64,000 nt of DNA from Sanderia malayensis (taxonomy: Eukaryota > Cnidaria > Scyphozoa > Semaeostomeae > Pelagiidae). This document shows, in pieces, positions 22,801 to 35,000 of this stretch. The stretch lies in the NCBI GenBank assembly GCA_013076295.1, contig RQOL01000459.1:1-64000 (forward strand), given 5' to 3'. The notes beneath the pieces were generated by a model. It saw nothing but the letters and a program-made list of their open reading frames with translations, searched no databases and was not told the origin of the DNA. The first letter of the stretch is position 1. The number at the start of each line of letters is the position of its first letter. The position numbers and the translations under genes are program-made.

Positions 22801-24573
22801 GGGAAAAAAGTTAATTTTTTTTGGAGTAAATTGTGGGAATGAAGTTTTATATAACTGAAAAAAGTAACTAAAAGTGTATAACAACTTGTTCTGGCAGAAA
22901 TGACGTGGAATCATGCGCAAATTGTGGGAATGAATCTAAATAAATTGTGGGAATGAATGTTAATATTACCAAAAAAGTAACTAAAAGTGTATAACAATTT
23001 GTTCTCGCTGAATTGACATGGAATCAAGCGCAAATCGTGGGAATGAATCCTAGTTTTGATTAGTGTAAGTTGCGGGAATAAAAGTAAATTTTTATTAGTG
23101 TAAATTGTGGGAATGAATGTTTATATAACTGAAAAAGTAACTAAAAGTGTATAACAATTTGTTCTCGCTGAATTGACGTGGAATCATTCGAAAATTGTGG
23201 GAATGAATTTAATTTTCATTAGTGTAAGTTGCGGGAATAAAAGTTTATTTTATTGGTGTACATTGTGGGAGGGAAAATTAGTTTTTATTAGTGTAAATTG
23301 TGGGAATGAGTGTTATCTTTTATTAGTGTAAACAGTTGGAAGGAATGTTAATATTACTGAAAAAGTAACTAAAAGTGTATAAAAATTTGTTCTCGCTGAA
23401 TTGACATCGAATCATGCGCAAATTGTGGGAATGAATCCTAATTTTGATTAGTGTAAGTTGCGGGAAAAAAAGTTAATTTTTTTGGTGTAAATTGGGGGAA
23501 TGAAAGTTAATTTTTATTAGTGTAAATTGTTGGAATGAGTGTTATCTTTTATTAGTGTAAATAGTGGGAAGGAATGTTAATATTACTGAAAAAAGTAACT
23601 AAAAGTGTATAACAATTTGTTTTCGCTGAATTGACGTGGAATCATGCGCAAATTGTGGGAATGAATTTAATTTTGATTAGTGTAAGTTGCGGGAAGAAAA
23701 GTTGACTTTTATTGGTGTAAATTGTGGGAAGGAAAATTAATTTTTATTAGTGTAAATTGTGGGAATGAGTGTTATCTTTTATTAGTGTAAATAGTGGGAA
23801 GGAATGTTAATATTACTGAAAAAAGTAACTAAAAGTGTATAATAATTTGTTCCGGCTGAATTGACGTGGAATCATGCGCGAATTGTGGGAATGAATCTAA
23901 ATAAATTGTGGGAATGACTGTTAATATTACTCAAAAATATAACTAAAAGTGTATAACAATTTATTTTCGCTGAATTGACATGGAATCATGCGCAAATTGT
24001 AGGAATCAATCTAAATAAATTGTGGGAATGAATGGTTAATATTACTCAAAGAAGTAACTACAAGTGTATAACAATTTGTTTTCGCTGAATTGACATGGAA
24101 TCATGCGCAAATTGTGGGAATGAATCCTAATTTTGATTAGTATAAGTTGCGGGAATAAAAGTTGATTTTTATTGGTGTACATTGTGGGAGGGAAAATTAG
24201 TTTTTTATTAGTGTAAATTGTGGGAATGAGTGTTATCTTTTATTAGTGTAAATAGTTGGAAGGAATGTTAATATTACTGAAAAAAGTAACTAAAAGTGTA
24301 TAACAATTTGTTCTCGCTGAATTGACGTGGAATCATGCGCAAATTGTGGGAATGAATTTAATTTTGATTAGTGTAAGTTGCGGGAAGAAAAGTTGACTTT
24401 TATTGGTGTAAATTGTGGGAGGGAAAATTAATTTTTATTAGTGTAAATTGTGGGAATGAGTGTTATCTTTTATTAGTGTAAATAGTGGGAAGGAATGTTA
24501 ATATTACTGAAAAAAGTAACTAAAAGTGTATAATAATTTGTTCCGGCTGAATTGACGTGGAATCATGCGCGAA
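19888..24573 (+). repeat. Block C, copy 1 (4686 bp)
   Basis: Begins like block B, including the CGGGTAAAAAAG word (19927-19938), and has the same head and 666-bp triplet. Its tail is longer: it keeps the two short 114-bp monomers (GAATCTAAATAAATTG, AGGAATCAATCTAAATAAAT) and a further 231-bp monomer also present in A. It ends at the next TTGTGGGAATCAATC. Private variants: an inserted G in AATTTGGTTTTCGCTG (near 20334) and CGGGGAGAAAAAGC near 20409. Confidence 0.9.
21032..23021 (+). repeat. Three tandem ~664-bp repeats in C1
   Basis: Markers lie at 21032 (AATCAAGCGCAAATCG), 21693 (AATCATGCTCAAATTG), 22357 and 23022, giving 661, 664 and 665 bp. Monomer order is 161-231-161-113 as in B1. Small length losses come from one-base deletions in homopolymers, for example CATTCGAAATTGTGGG near 21194 against CATTCGAAAATTGTGGG elsewhere. 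Confidence 0.88.
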
Positions 24574-27500
24574 TTGTGGGAATCAATCTTAATTTTGATT
24601 AGTGTAATTTCGGGTAAAAAAGTTAATTTTTCTTGGTATAAATTGTGGGAATGAATGTCAATATAACTGGAACAAGTAACTAAAAGTGTATAACAATTTG
24701 TTCTCGCTGAATTGACATGGAATCATGCGCAAATTGTGGGAATGAATCCTAATTTTGATTAGTGTAAGTTTCGGGAAAAAAAGTTTATTTTCTTGGTATA
24801 AATTGTGGGAGTGAATGTTAGTATTACTGAAAAAGTAACTATAATGTATAACAATTTGTTCTTGCTGAATTGACGTGGAATCATGCGCAAATTGTGGGAA
24901 TGAATGTTAATTTTGATTAGTGTAAGTTGCGGGATTAAAAGTTGATTTTTATTGGTGTAAATTGTCGGAATAAATGTTAATATAACTGAAACAAGTAACT
25001 AATAGTGTATAACAATTTGTTTTCGCTGAATTGACGTGGTGTCATGGGCAAATTGTGGAATGAATGTTAATTTTGATTAGTGTAAGTTTCGGGAGAAAAA
25101 GTTAATTTTTATTGATATAACTTATGGGAGTGAATGTTAACTTTTATTAGTGTAAATTGTGGGAATGAATGTTAATATTACTGAAAAAAGTAACTGAAAG
25201 TGTATAACAATTTTTTCTCGCTGAATTGACATCGAATCATGCGCAAATTGTGGGAATGAATCCTAATCTTGATTAGTGTAAGTTGCGGGAATAAAAATTA
25301 ACTTTTATTGGTGCAAATTGTGGGAATGAATGTTAATATAACTGAAACAAGTAACTAATAGTGTATAACAATTTGTTTTCGCTGAATTGACGTGGTGTCA
25401 TGGGCAAATTGTGGGAATGAATGTTAATTTTGATTACTGGAAGTTGCGGGAATAAAAGTTGATTTTTATTGTGTAAATTGTGGGAATTAAAGTTAATTTT
25501 TATTAGTGTAAATTGTGGGAATCAGTGTTATCATTTATTAGTGTAAATAGAAGTAACTAAAAGTGTATAACAACTTGTTCTGGCAGAAATGACGTGGAAT
25601 CATGCGCAAATTGTGGGAATGAATCTAAATAAATTGTGGGAATGAATGTTAATATTACTCAAAAAAGTAACTAAAAGTGTATAACAATTTGTTCTCGCTG
25701 AATTGACATGGAATCAAGCGCAAATCGTGGGAATGAATCCTAGTTTTGATTAGTGTAAGTTGCGGGAATAAAGTAAATTTTTATTAGTGTAAATTGTGGG
25801 AATGAATGTTTATATAACTGAAAAAGTAACTAAAAGTGTATAACAATTTGTTCTCGCTGAATTGACGTGGAATCATTCGAAAATTGTGGGAATGAATTTA
25901 ATTTTCATTAGTGTAAGTTGCGGGAATAAAAGTTCATTTTTATTGGTGTACATGTGGGAGGGAAATTAGTTTTTATTAGTGTAAATTGTGGGAATGAGTG
26001 TTATCTTTATTAGTGTAAATAGTTGGAAGGAATGTTAATATTACTGAAAAAAGTAACTAAAAGTGTATAACAATTTGTTCTCGCTGAATTGACATCGAAT
26101 CATGCGCAAATTGTAGGAATGAATCCTAATCGTGATTAGTGTAAGTTGTGGGAAAAAAAGTAATTTTTTTTGGAGTAAATTGTGGAATGAATGTTTATAT
26201 AACTGAAAAAAGTAACTAAAAGTGTATAACAACTTGTTCTGGCAGAAATGACGTGGAATCATGCGCAAATTGTGGAATGAATCTAAATAAATTGTGGGAA
26301 TGAATGTTAATATTACTCAAAAAAGTAACTAAAAGTGTATAACAATTTGTTTTCGCTGAATTGACGTAGAATCATTCTCAAATTGTGGGAATGAATGCTA
26401 ATTTTGATTATTGAAAGTTGCGGAAATAAAAGTTAATTTTTATTGGTGTAAATTGTGGGAATAATGTTATATAACTGAAAAAGTAACTAAAAGTGTATAA
26501 CAATTTGTTCTCGCTGAATTGACGTGGAATCATTCGAAATGTGGGAATGAATTTGTTTTTGTTAGTGTAAGTTGCGGGAATAAAAGTTGATTTTTATTGG
26601 TGTACATTGTGGGAGGGAAAATTAGTTTTTATTAGTGTAAATTGTGGGAATGAGTGTATCTTTATTAGTGTAAATAGTTGGAAGGAATGTTAATATTACT
26701 GAAAAAGTAACTAAAAGTGTATAACAATTTGTTCTCGCTGAATTGACATCGAATCATGCGCAAATTGTAGGAATGAATCCTAATCGTGATTAGTGTAAGT
26801 TGTGGGAAAAAAAGTTAATTTTTTTGGAGTAAATTGTGGGAATGAATGTTTATATAACTGAAAAAAGTAACTAAAAGTGTATAACAACTTGTTCTGGCAG
26901 AAATGACGTGGAATCATGCGCAAATTGTGGGAATGAATCTAAATAAATTGTGGGAATGAATGTTAATATTACCCAAAAAAGTAACTAAAAGTGTATAACA
27001 ATTTGTTCTCGCTGAATTGACATGGAATCAAGCGCAAATCGTGGAATAATCTAGTTTGATTAGTGTAAGTTGCGGGAATAAAAGTAAATTTTTATTAGTG
27101 TAAATTGTGGGAATGAATGTTTATATAACTGAAAAAAGTAACTAAAAGTGTATAACAATTTGTTCTCGCTGAATTGACGTGGAATCATTCGAAAATTGTG
27201 GGAATGAATTTAATTTTCATTAGTGTAAGTGCGGGAATAAAAGTTCATTTTTATTGGTGTACATTGTGGGAGGGAAAATTAGTTTTTATTAGTGTAAATT
27301 GTGGGAATGAGTGTTATCTTTTATTAGTGTAAATAGTTGGAAGGAATGTTAATATTACTGAAAAAAGTAACTAAAAGTGTATAACAATTTGTTCTCGCTG
27401 AATTGACATCGAATCATGCGCAAATTGTAGGAATGAATCCTAATCGTGATTAGTGTAAGTTGTGGGAAAAAAAAGTTAATTTTTTTTGGAGTAAATTGTG

Positions 27501-28776
27501 GGAATGAATGTTTATATAACTGAAAAAAGTAACTAAAAGTGTATAACAACTTGTTCTGGCAGAAATGACGTGGGAATCATGCGCAAATTGTGGAATGAAT
27601 CTAAATAAATTGTGGGAATGAATGTTAATATTACCCAAAAAAGTAACTAAAAGTGTATAAACAATTTGTTCTCGCTGGAATTGACATGAATCAAGCGCAA
27701 ATCGTGGGAATGAATCCTAGTTTTGATTAGTGTAAGTTGCGGGAATAAAAGTAAATTTTTATTAGTGTAAATTGTGGGAATGAATGTTTATATAACTGAA
27801 AAAAGTAACTAAAAGTGTATAACAATTTGTTCTCGCTGAATTGACGTGGAATCATTCGAAAATTGTGGGAATGAATTTAATTTTCATTAGTGTAAGTTGC
27901 GGGAATAAAAGTTTATTTTTATTGGTGTACATTGTGGGAGGGAAAAATAGTTTTTATTAGTGTAAATTGTGGGAATGAGTGTTATCTTTTATTAGTGTAA
28001 ACAGTTGGAAGGAATGTTAATATTACTGAAAAAGTAACTAAAAGTGTATAAAAATTTGTTCTCGCTGAATTGACATCGAATCATGCGCAAATTGGGAATG
28101 AATCCTAATTTTGATTAGTGTAAGTGCGGGAAAAAAAGTTAATTTTTTTGGTGTAAATTGGGGGAATGAAAGTTAATTTTTATTAGTGTAAATTGTTGGA
28201 ATGAGTGTTATCTTTTATTAGTGTAAATAGTGGGAAGGAATGTTAATATTACTGAAAAAAGTAACTAAAAGTGTATAACAATTTGTTTTCGCTGAATTGA
28301 CGTGGAATCATGCGCAAATTGTGGGAATGAATTTAATTTTGATTAGTGTAAGTTGCGGGAAGAAAAGTTGACTTTTATTGGTGTAAATTGTGGGAAGGAA
28401 AATTAATTTTTATTAGTGTAAATTGTGGGAATGAGTGTTATCTTTTATTAGTGTAAATAGTGGGAAGGAATGTTAATATTACTGAAAAAAGTAACTAAAA
28501 GTGTATAACAATTTGTTCTCGCTGAATTGACGTGGAATCATGCGCAAATTGTGGGAATGAATTTAATTTTGATTAGTGTAAGTTGCGGGAAGAAAAGTTG
28601 ACTTTATTGGTGTAAATTGTGGGAGGGAAAATAATTTTTATTAGTGTAAATTGTGGGAATGAGTGTTATCTTTTATTAGTGTAAATAGTGGGAAGGAATG
28701 TTAATATTACTGAAAAAAGTAACTAAAAGTGTATAATAATTTGTTCCGGCTGAATTGACGTGGAATCATGCGCGAA
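24574..28776 (+). repeat. Block B, copy 2 (4203 bp), rich in one-base deletions
   Basis: Same order as B1 and about 24 bp shorter. The shortfall is spread over many single-base deletions, mostly in short homopolymers: GTTATCTTTATTAG, TGTGGAATGAATG, CATGTGGGAGG, CGTGGAATAATCTAG, GTAAGTGCGGG, GACATGAATCAAGC. Block order (head, three ~660-bp units, tail) is intact. The base-level quality of this copy should be doubted before its variants are interpreted. Confidence 0.87.
25712..27688 (+). repeat. Three tandem ~660-bp repeats in B2
   Basis: Markers are at 25712, 26370, 27026 and 27689, giving 658, 656 and 663 bp against 666 in clean copies. The monomer order is unchanged. The shortening is due to scattered one-base losses, not to loss of a module. 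Confidence 0.86.
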
Positions 28777-31700
28777 TTGTGCAAATGAATGTTAATGTTG
28801 ATTAGTGTAAGTTTCGGGAATAAAGGTTAATTTTTATTGGTGTAAATTGTGGGAATGGGTGTTATCTTTATTAGTCTAAATTGTGAGAATGAATGTTAAT
28901 ATTACTGAAAAAGTATCTAAAAGTGTATAACAATTTGTTTTCGCTGAATTGACATGGAATCATGCGCAAATTGTGGGAATCAATCTTAATTTTGATTAGT
29001 GTAAGTTTCGGGAAAAAAAGTTAATTTTTCTTGGTATAAATTGTGGGAATGAATGTCAATATAACTGGAACAAGTAACTAAAAGTGTATAACAATTTGTT
29101 CTCGCTGAATTGACATGGAATCATGCGCAAATTGTGGGAATGAATCCTAATTTTGATTAGTGTAAGTTTCGGGAAAAAAGTTAATTTTTCTTGGTATAAA
29201 TTGTGGGAGTGAATGTTAGTATTACTGAAAAAAGTAACTACAATGTATAACAATTTGTTCTGTCTGAATTGACGTGGAATCATGCGCAAATTGTGGGAAT
29301 GAATGTTAATTTTGATTAGTGTAAGTTGCGGGATTAAAAGTTGATTTTTATTGGTGTAAATTGTGGGAATGAATGTTAATATAACTGGAACAAGTAACTA
29401 AATATGTATAACAATTTGTTCTCGCCGAATTGACACGGAATCATGCGCAAATTGTGGGAATGAATCCTAGTTTTGATTAGTGAAAGTTGCGGGAATAAAA
29501 GTTGATTTTTATTGGTGTAAATTGTGGAAATGAATGTTAATATAACTAGAACAAGTAACTAAAAGAGTATAACAATTTGCTTTCGCTGATTTGAAGTGGA
29601 ATCATGCGCAAATTGTGGGAATGAATCTTAATTTTGATTGGTGTGAGTTTCGGGAAAAAAAGTTAAGTTTTATTGGTATAAATTGTGGGAGTGAATGTTA
29701 TCTTTTATTAGTGTAAATTGTGGAAAGGAATGTTAATATTACTGAATAAAGTAACTATAATGTATAACAATTTGTTCTGGCTGAATTGACGTGGAATCAT
29801 GCGCAAAGTGTGGGAATGAATCCAAATTGTGATTAGTGTAAGTTTCGGGAGAAAAAGTTAATTTTTATTGGTATAACTTATGGGAGTGAATGTTATCTTT
29901 TATTAGTGTAAATTGTGGGAATGAATGTTAATATTACTGAAAAAAGTAACTGAAAGTGTATAACAATTTGTTCTCGCTGAATTGACATCGAATCATGCGC
30001 AAATTGTGGGAATGAATCCTAATCTTGATTAGTGTAAGTTGCGGGAATAAAAATTAATTTTTATTGGTGCAAATTGTGGGAATGAATGTTAATATAACTG
30101 AAACAAGTAACTAATAGTGTATAACAATTTGTTTTCGCTGAATTGACGTGGTGTCATGGGCAAATTGTGGGAATGAATGTTAATTTTGATTAGTGTAAGT
30201 TGCGGGAATAAAAGTTGATTTTTATTGGTTTAAATTGTGGGAATGAAAGTTAATTTTTATTAGTGTAAATTGTGGGAATCAGTGTTATCATATATTAGTG
30301 TAAATAGAAGTAACTAAAAGTGTATAACAACTTGTTCTGGCAGAATTGACGTGGAATCATGCGCAAATTGTGGGAATGAATCTAAATAAATTGTGGGAAT
30401 GAATGTTAATATTACTCAAAAAAGTAACTACAAGTGTATAACAATTTGTTTTCGCTGAATTGACATGGAATCATGCGCAAATTGTGGGAATGAATCCTAA
30501 TTTTGATTAGTATAAGTTGCGGGAATAAAAGTTTATTTTTATTGGTGTACATTGTGGAGGGAAAATTAGTTTTTATTAGTGTAAATTGTGGGAATGAGTG
30601 TTATCTTTTATTAGTGTAAACAGTTGGAAGGAATGTTAATATTACTGAAAAAGTAACTAAAAGTGTATAAAAATTTGTTCTCGCTGAATTGACATCGAAT
30701 CATGCGCAAATTGTGGGAATGAATCCTAATTTTGATTAGTGTAAGTTGCGGGAAAAAAAGTTAATTTTTTTGGTGTAAATTGGGGGAATGAAAGTTAATT
30801 TTTATTAGTGTAAATTGTTGGAATGAGTGTTATCTTTTATTAGTGTAAATAGTGGGAAGGAATGTTAATATTACTGAAAAAAGTAACTAAAAGTGTATAA
30901 CAATTTGTTTTCGCTGAATTGACGTGGAATCATGCGCAAATTGTGGGAATGAATTTAATTTTGATTAGTGTAAGTTGCGGGAAGAAAAGTTGACTTTTAT
31001 TGGTGTAAATTGTGGGAAGGAAAATTAATTTTTATTAGTGTAAATTGTGGGAATGAGTGTTATCTTTTATTAGTGTAAATAGTGGGAAGGAATGTTAATA
31101 TTACTGAAAAAAGTAACTAAAAGTGTATAATAATTTGTTCCGGCTGAATTGACGTGGAATCATGCGCGAATTGTGGGAATGAATCTAAATAAATTGTGGG
31201 AATGACTGTTAATATTACTCAAAAATATAACTAAAAGTGTATAACAATTTATTTTCGCTGAATTGACATGGAATCATGCGCAAATTGTAGGAATCAATCT
31301 AAATAAATTGTGGGAATGAATGGTTAATATTACTCAAAGAAGTAACTACAAGTGTATAACAATTTGTTTTCGCTGAATTGACATGGAATCATGCGCAAAT
31401 TGTGGGAATGAATCCTAATTTTGATTAGTATAAGTTGCGGGAATAAAAGTTGATTTTTATTGGTGTACATTGTGGGAGGGAAAATTAGTTTTTATTAGTG
31501 TAAATTGTGGGAATGAGTGTTATCTTTTATTAGTGTAAATAGTTGGAAGGAATGTTAATATTACTGAAAAATATAACTAAAAGTGTATAACAATTTGTTC
31601 TCGCTGAATTGACATTGAATCATGCGCAAATTGTGGGAATGAATCCTAATTTTGATTAGTGTAAGTTGCGGGAAAAAAAGTTAATTTTTTGGGTGTAAAT

Positions 31701-32090
31701 TGGGGGAATGAAAGTTAATTTTTATTAGTGTAAATTGTTGGAATGAGTGTTATCTTTTATTAGTGTAAATAGTGGGAAGGAATGTTAATATTACTGAAAA
31801 AAGTAACTAAAAGTGTATAACAATTTGTTCTCGCTGAATTGACGTGGAATCATGCGCAAATTGTGGGAATGAATTTAATTTTGATTAGTGTAAGTTGCGG
31901 GAAGAAAAGTTGACTTTTATTGGTGTAAATTGTGGGAGGGAAAATTAATTTTTATTAGTGTAAATTGTGGGAATGAGTGTTATCTTTTATTAGTGTAAAT
32001 AGTGGGAAGGAATGTTAATATTACTGAAAAAAGTAACTAAAAGTGTATAATAATTTGTTCCGGCTGAATTGACGTGGAATCATGCGCGAA
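28777..32090 (+). repeat. Higher-order repeat A, copy 5 (3314 bp)
   Basis: Fifth A copy, exactly 12,201 bp after the start of A4. It shares the A4-specific variants (GAATAAAGGTTAATT near 28818, AAAGTTAAGTTTTATTGG near 29660, GACATTGAATC near 31610). It lies between B2 and C2 just as A4 lies between B1 and C1, which establishes the 12.2-kb B-A-C super-repeat. Confidence 0.93.
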
Positions 32091-35000
32091 TTGTGGGAAT
32101 CAATCTTAATTTTGATTAGTGTAAGTTTCGGGTAAAAAAGTTAATTTTTCTTGGTATAAATTGTGGGAATGAATGTCAATATAACTGGAACAAGTAACTA
32201 AAAGTGTATAACAATTTGTTCTCGCTGAATTGACATGGAATCATGCGCAAATTGTGGGAATGAATCCTAATTTTGATTAGTGTAAGTTTCGGGAAAAAAA
32301 GTTTATTTTTCTTGGTATAAATTGTGGGAGTGAATGTTAGTATTACTGAAAAAAGTAACTATAATGTATAACAATTTGTTCTTGCTGAATTGACGTGGAA
32401 TCATGCGCAAATTGTGGGAATGAATGTTAATTTTGATTAGTGTAAGTTGCGGGATTAAAAGTTGATTTTTATTGGTGTAAATTGTCGGAATAAATGTTAA
32501 TATAACTGAAACAAGTAACTAATAGTGTATAACAATTTGTTTTCGCTGAATTGACGTGGTGTCATGGGCAAATTGTGGGAATGAATGTTAATTTTGATTA
32601 GTGTAAGTTTCGGGAGAAAAAGCTAATTTTTATTGATATAACTTATGGGAGTGAATGTTAACTTTTATTAGTGTAAATTGTGGGAATGAATGTTAATATT
32701 ACTGAAAAAAGTAACTGAAAGTGTATAACAATTTTTTCTCGCTGAATTGACATCGAATCATGCGCAAATTGTGGGAATGAATCCTAATCTTGATTAGTGT
32801 AAGTTGCGGGAATAAAAATTAACTTTTATTGGTGCAAATTGTGGGAATGAATGTTAATATAACTGAAACAAGTAACTAATAGTGTATAACAATTTGTTTT
32901 CGCTGAATTGACGTGGTGTCATGGGCAAATTGTGGGAATGAATGTTAATTTTGATTACTGGAAGTTGCGGGAATAAAAGTTGATTTTTATTGGTGTAAAT
33001 TGTGGGAATTAAAGTTAATTTTTATTAGTGTAAATTGTGGGAATCAGTGTTATCATTTATTAGTGTAAATAGAAGTAACTAAAAGTGTATAACAACTTGT
33101 TCTGGCAGAAATGACGTGGAATCATGCGCAAATTGTGGGAATGAATCTAAATAAATTGTGGGAATGAATGTTAATATTACTCAAAAAAGTAACTAAAAGT
33201 GTATAACAATTTGTTCTCGCTGAATTGACATGGAATCAAGCGCAAATCGTGGGAATGAATCCTAGTTTTGATTAGTGTAAGTTGCGGGAATAAAAGTAAA
33301 TTTTTATTAGTGTAAATTGTGGGAATGAATGTTTATATAACTGAAAAAAGTAACTAAAAGTGTATAACAATTTGTTCTCGCTGAATTGACGTGGAATCAT
33401 TCGAAAATTGTGGGAATGAATTTAATTTTCATTAGTGTAAGTTGCGGGAATAAAAGTTCATTTTTATTGGTGTACATTGTGGGAGGGAAAATTAGTTTTT
33501 ATTAGTGTAAATTGTGGGAATGAGTGTTATCTTTTATTAGTGTAAATAGTTGGAAGGAATGTTAATATTACTGAAAAAAGTAACTAAAAGTGTATAACAA
33601 TTTGTTCTCGCTGAATTGACATCGAATCATGCGCAAATTGTAGGAATGAATCCTAATCGTGATTAGTGTAAGTTGTGGGAAAAAAAGTTAATTTTTTTTG
33701 GAGTAAATTGTGGGAATGAATGTTTATATAACTGAAAAAAGTAACTAAAAGTGTATAACAACTTGTTCTGGCAGAAATGACGTGGAATCATGCGCAAATT
33801 GTGGGAATGAATCTAAATAAATTGTGGGAATGAATGTTAATATTACTCAAAAAAGTAACTAAAAGTGTATAACAATTTGTTTTCGCTGAATTGACGTAGA
33901 ATCATGCTCAAATTGTGGGAATGAATGCTAATTTTGATTATTGAAAGTTGCGGAAATAAAAGTTAATTTTTATTGGTGTAAATTGTGGGAATGAATGTTA
34001 TATAACTGAAAAAAGTAACTAAAAGTGTATAACAATTTGTTCTCGCTGAATTGACGTGGAATCATTCGAAAATTGTGGGAATGAATTTGTTTTTGATTAG
34101 TGTAAGTTGCGGGAATAAAAGTTGATTTTTATTGGTGTACATTGTGGGAGGGAAAATTAGTTTTTATTAGTGTAACTTGTGGGAATGAGTGTTATCTTTT
34201 ATTAGTGTAAATAGTTGGAAGGAATGTTAATATTACTGAAAAAAGTAACTAAAAGTGTATAACAATTTGTTCTCGCTGAATTGACATCGAATCATGCGCA
34301 AATTGTAGGAATGAATCCTAATCGTGATTAGTGTAAGTTGTGGGAAAAAAAGTTAATTTTTTTTGGAGTAAATTGTGGGAATGAATGTTTATATAACTGA
34401 AAAAAGTAACTAAAAGTGTATAACAACTTGTTCTGGCAGAAATGACGTGGAATCATGCGCAAATTGTGGGAATGAATCTAAATAAATTGTGGGAATGAAT
34501 GTTAATATTACCCAAAAAAGTAACTAAAAGTGTATAACAATTTGTTCTCGCTGAATTGACATGGAATCAAGCGCAAATCGTGGGAATGAATCCTAGTTTT
34601 GATTAGTGTAAGTTGCGGGAATAAAAGTAAATTTTTATTAGTGTAAATTGTGGGAATGAATGTTTATATAACTGAAAAAAGTAACTAAAAGTGTATAACA
34701 ATTTGTTCTCGCTGAATTGACGTGGAATCATTCGAAAATTGTGGGAATGAATTTAATTTTCATTAGTGTAAGTTGCGGGAATAAAAGTTCATTTTTATTG
34801 GTGTACATTGTGGGAGGGAAAATTAGTTTTTATTAGTGTAAATTGTGGGAATGAGTGTTATCTTTTATTAGTGTAAATAGTTGGAAGGAATGTTAATATT
34901 ACTGAAAAAAGTAACTAAAAGTGTATAACAATTTGTTCTCGCTGAATTGACATCGAATCATGCGCAAATTGTAGGAATGAATCCTAATCGTGATTAGTGT

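Noticed and set aside
26041..26268. 75-residue minus-strand open frame
   Set aside because: Translation of the same satellite units as at 22300. Its openness depends partly on one-base deletions in the doubtful 25-28.8 kb stretch.
27355..27638. Two overlapping minus-strand open frames (62 and 64 residues)
   Set aside because: Overlapping frames of the same repeat, both made of satellite words; they lie in the stretch with probable consensus indels.
29056..29289. 77-residue minus-strand open frame
   Set aside because: Again core and module sequence read backwards. Other A copies hold nearly the same DNA, and small indels break the frame, so there is no sign of selection for a protein.
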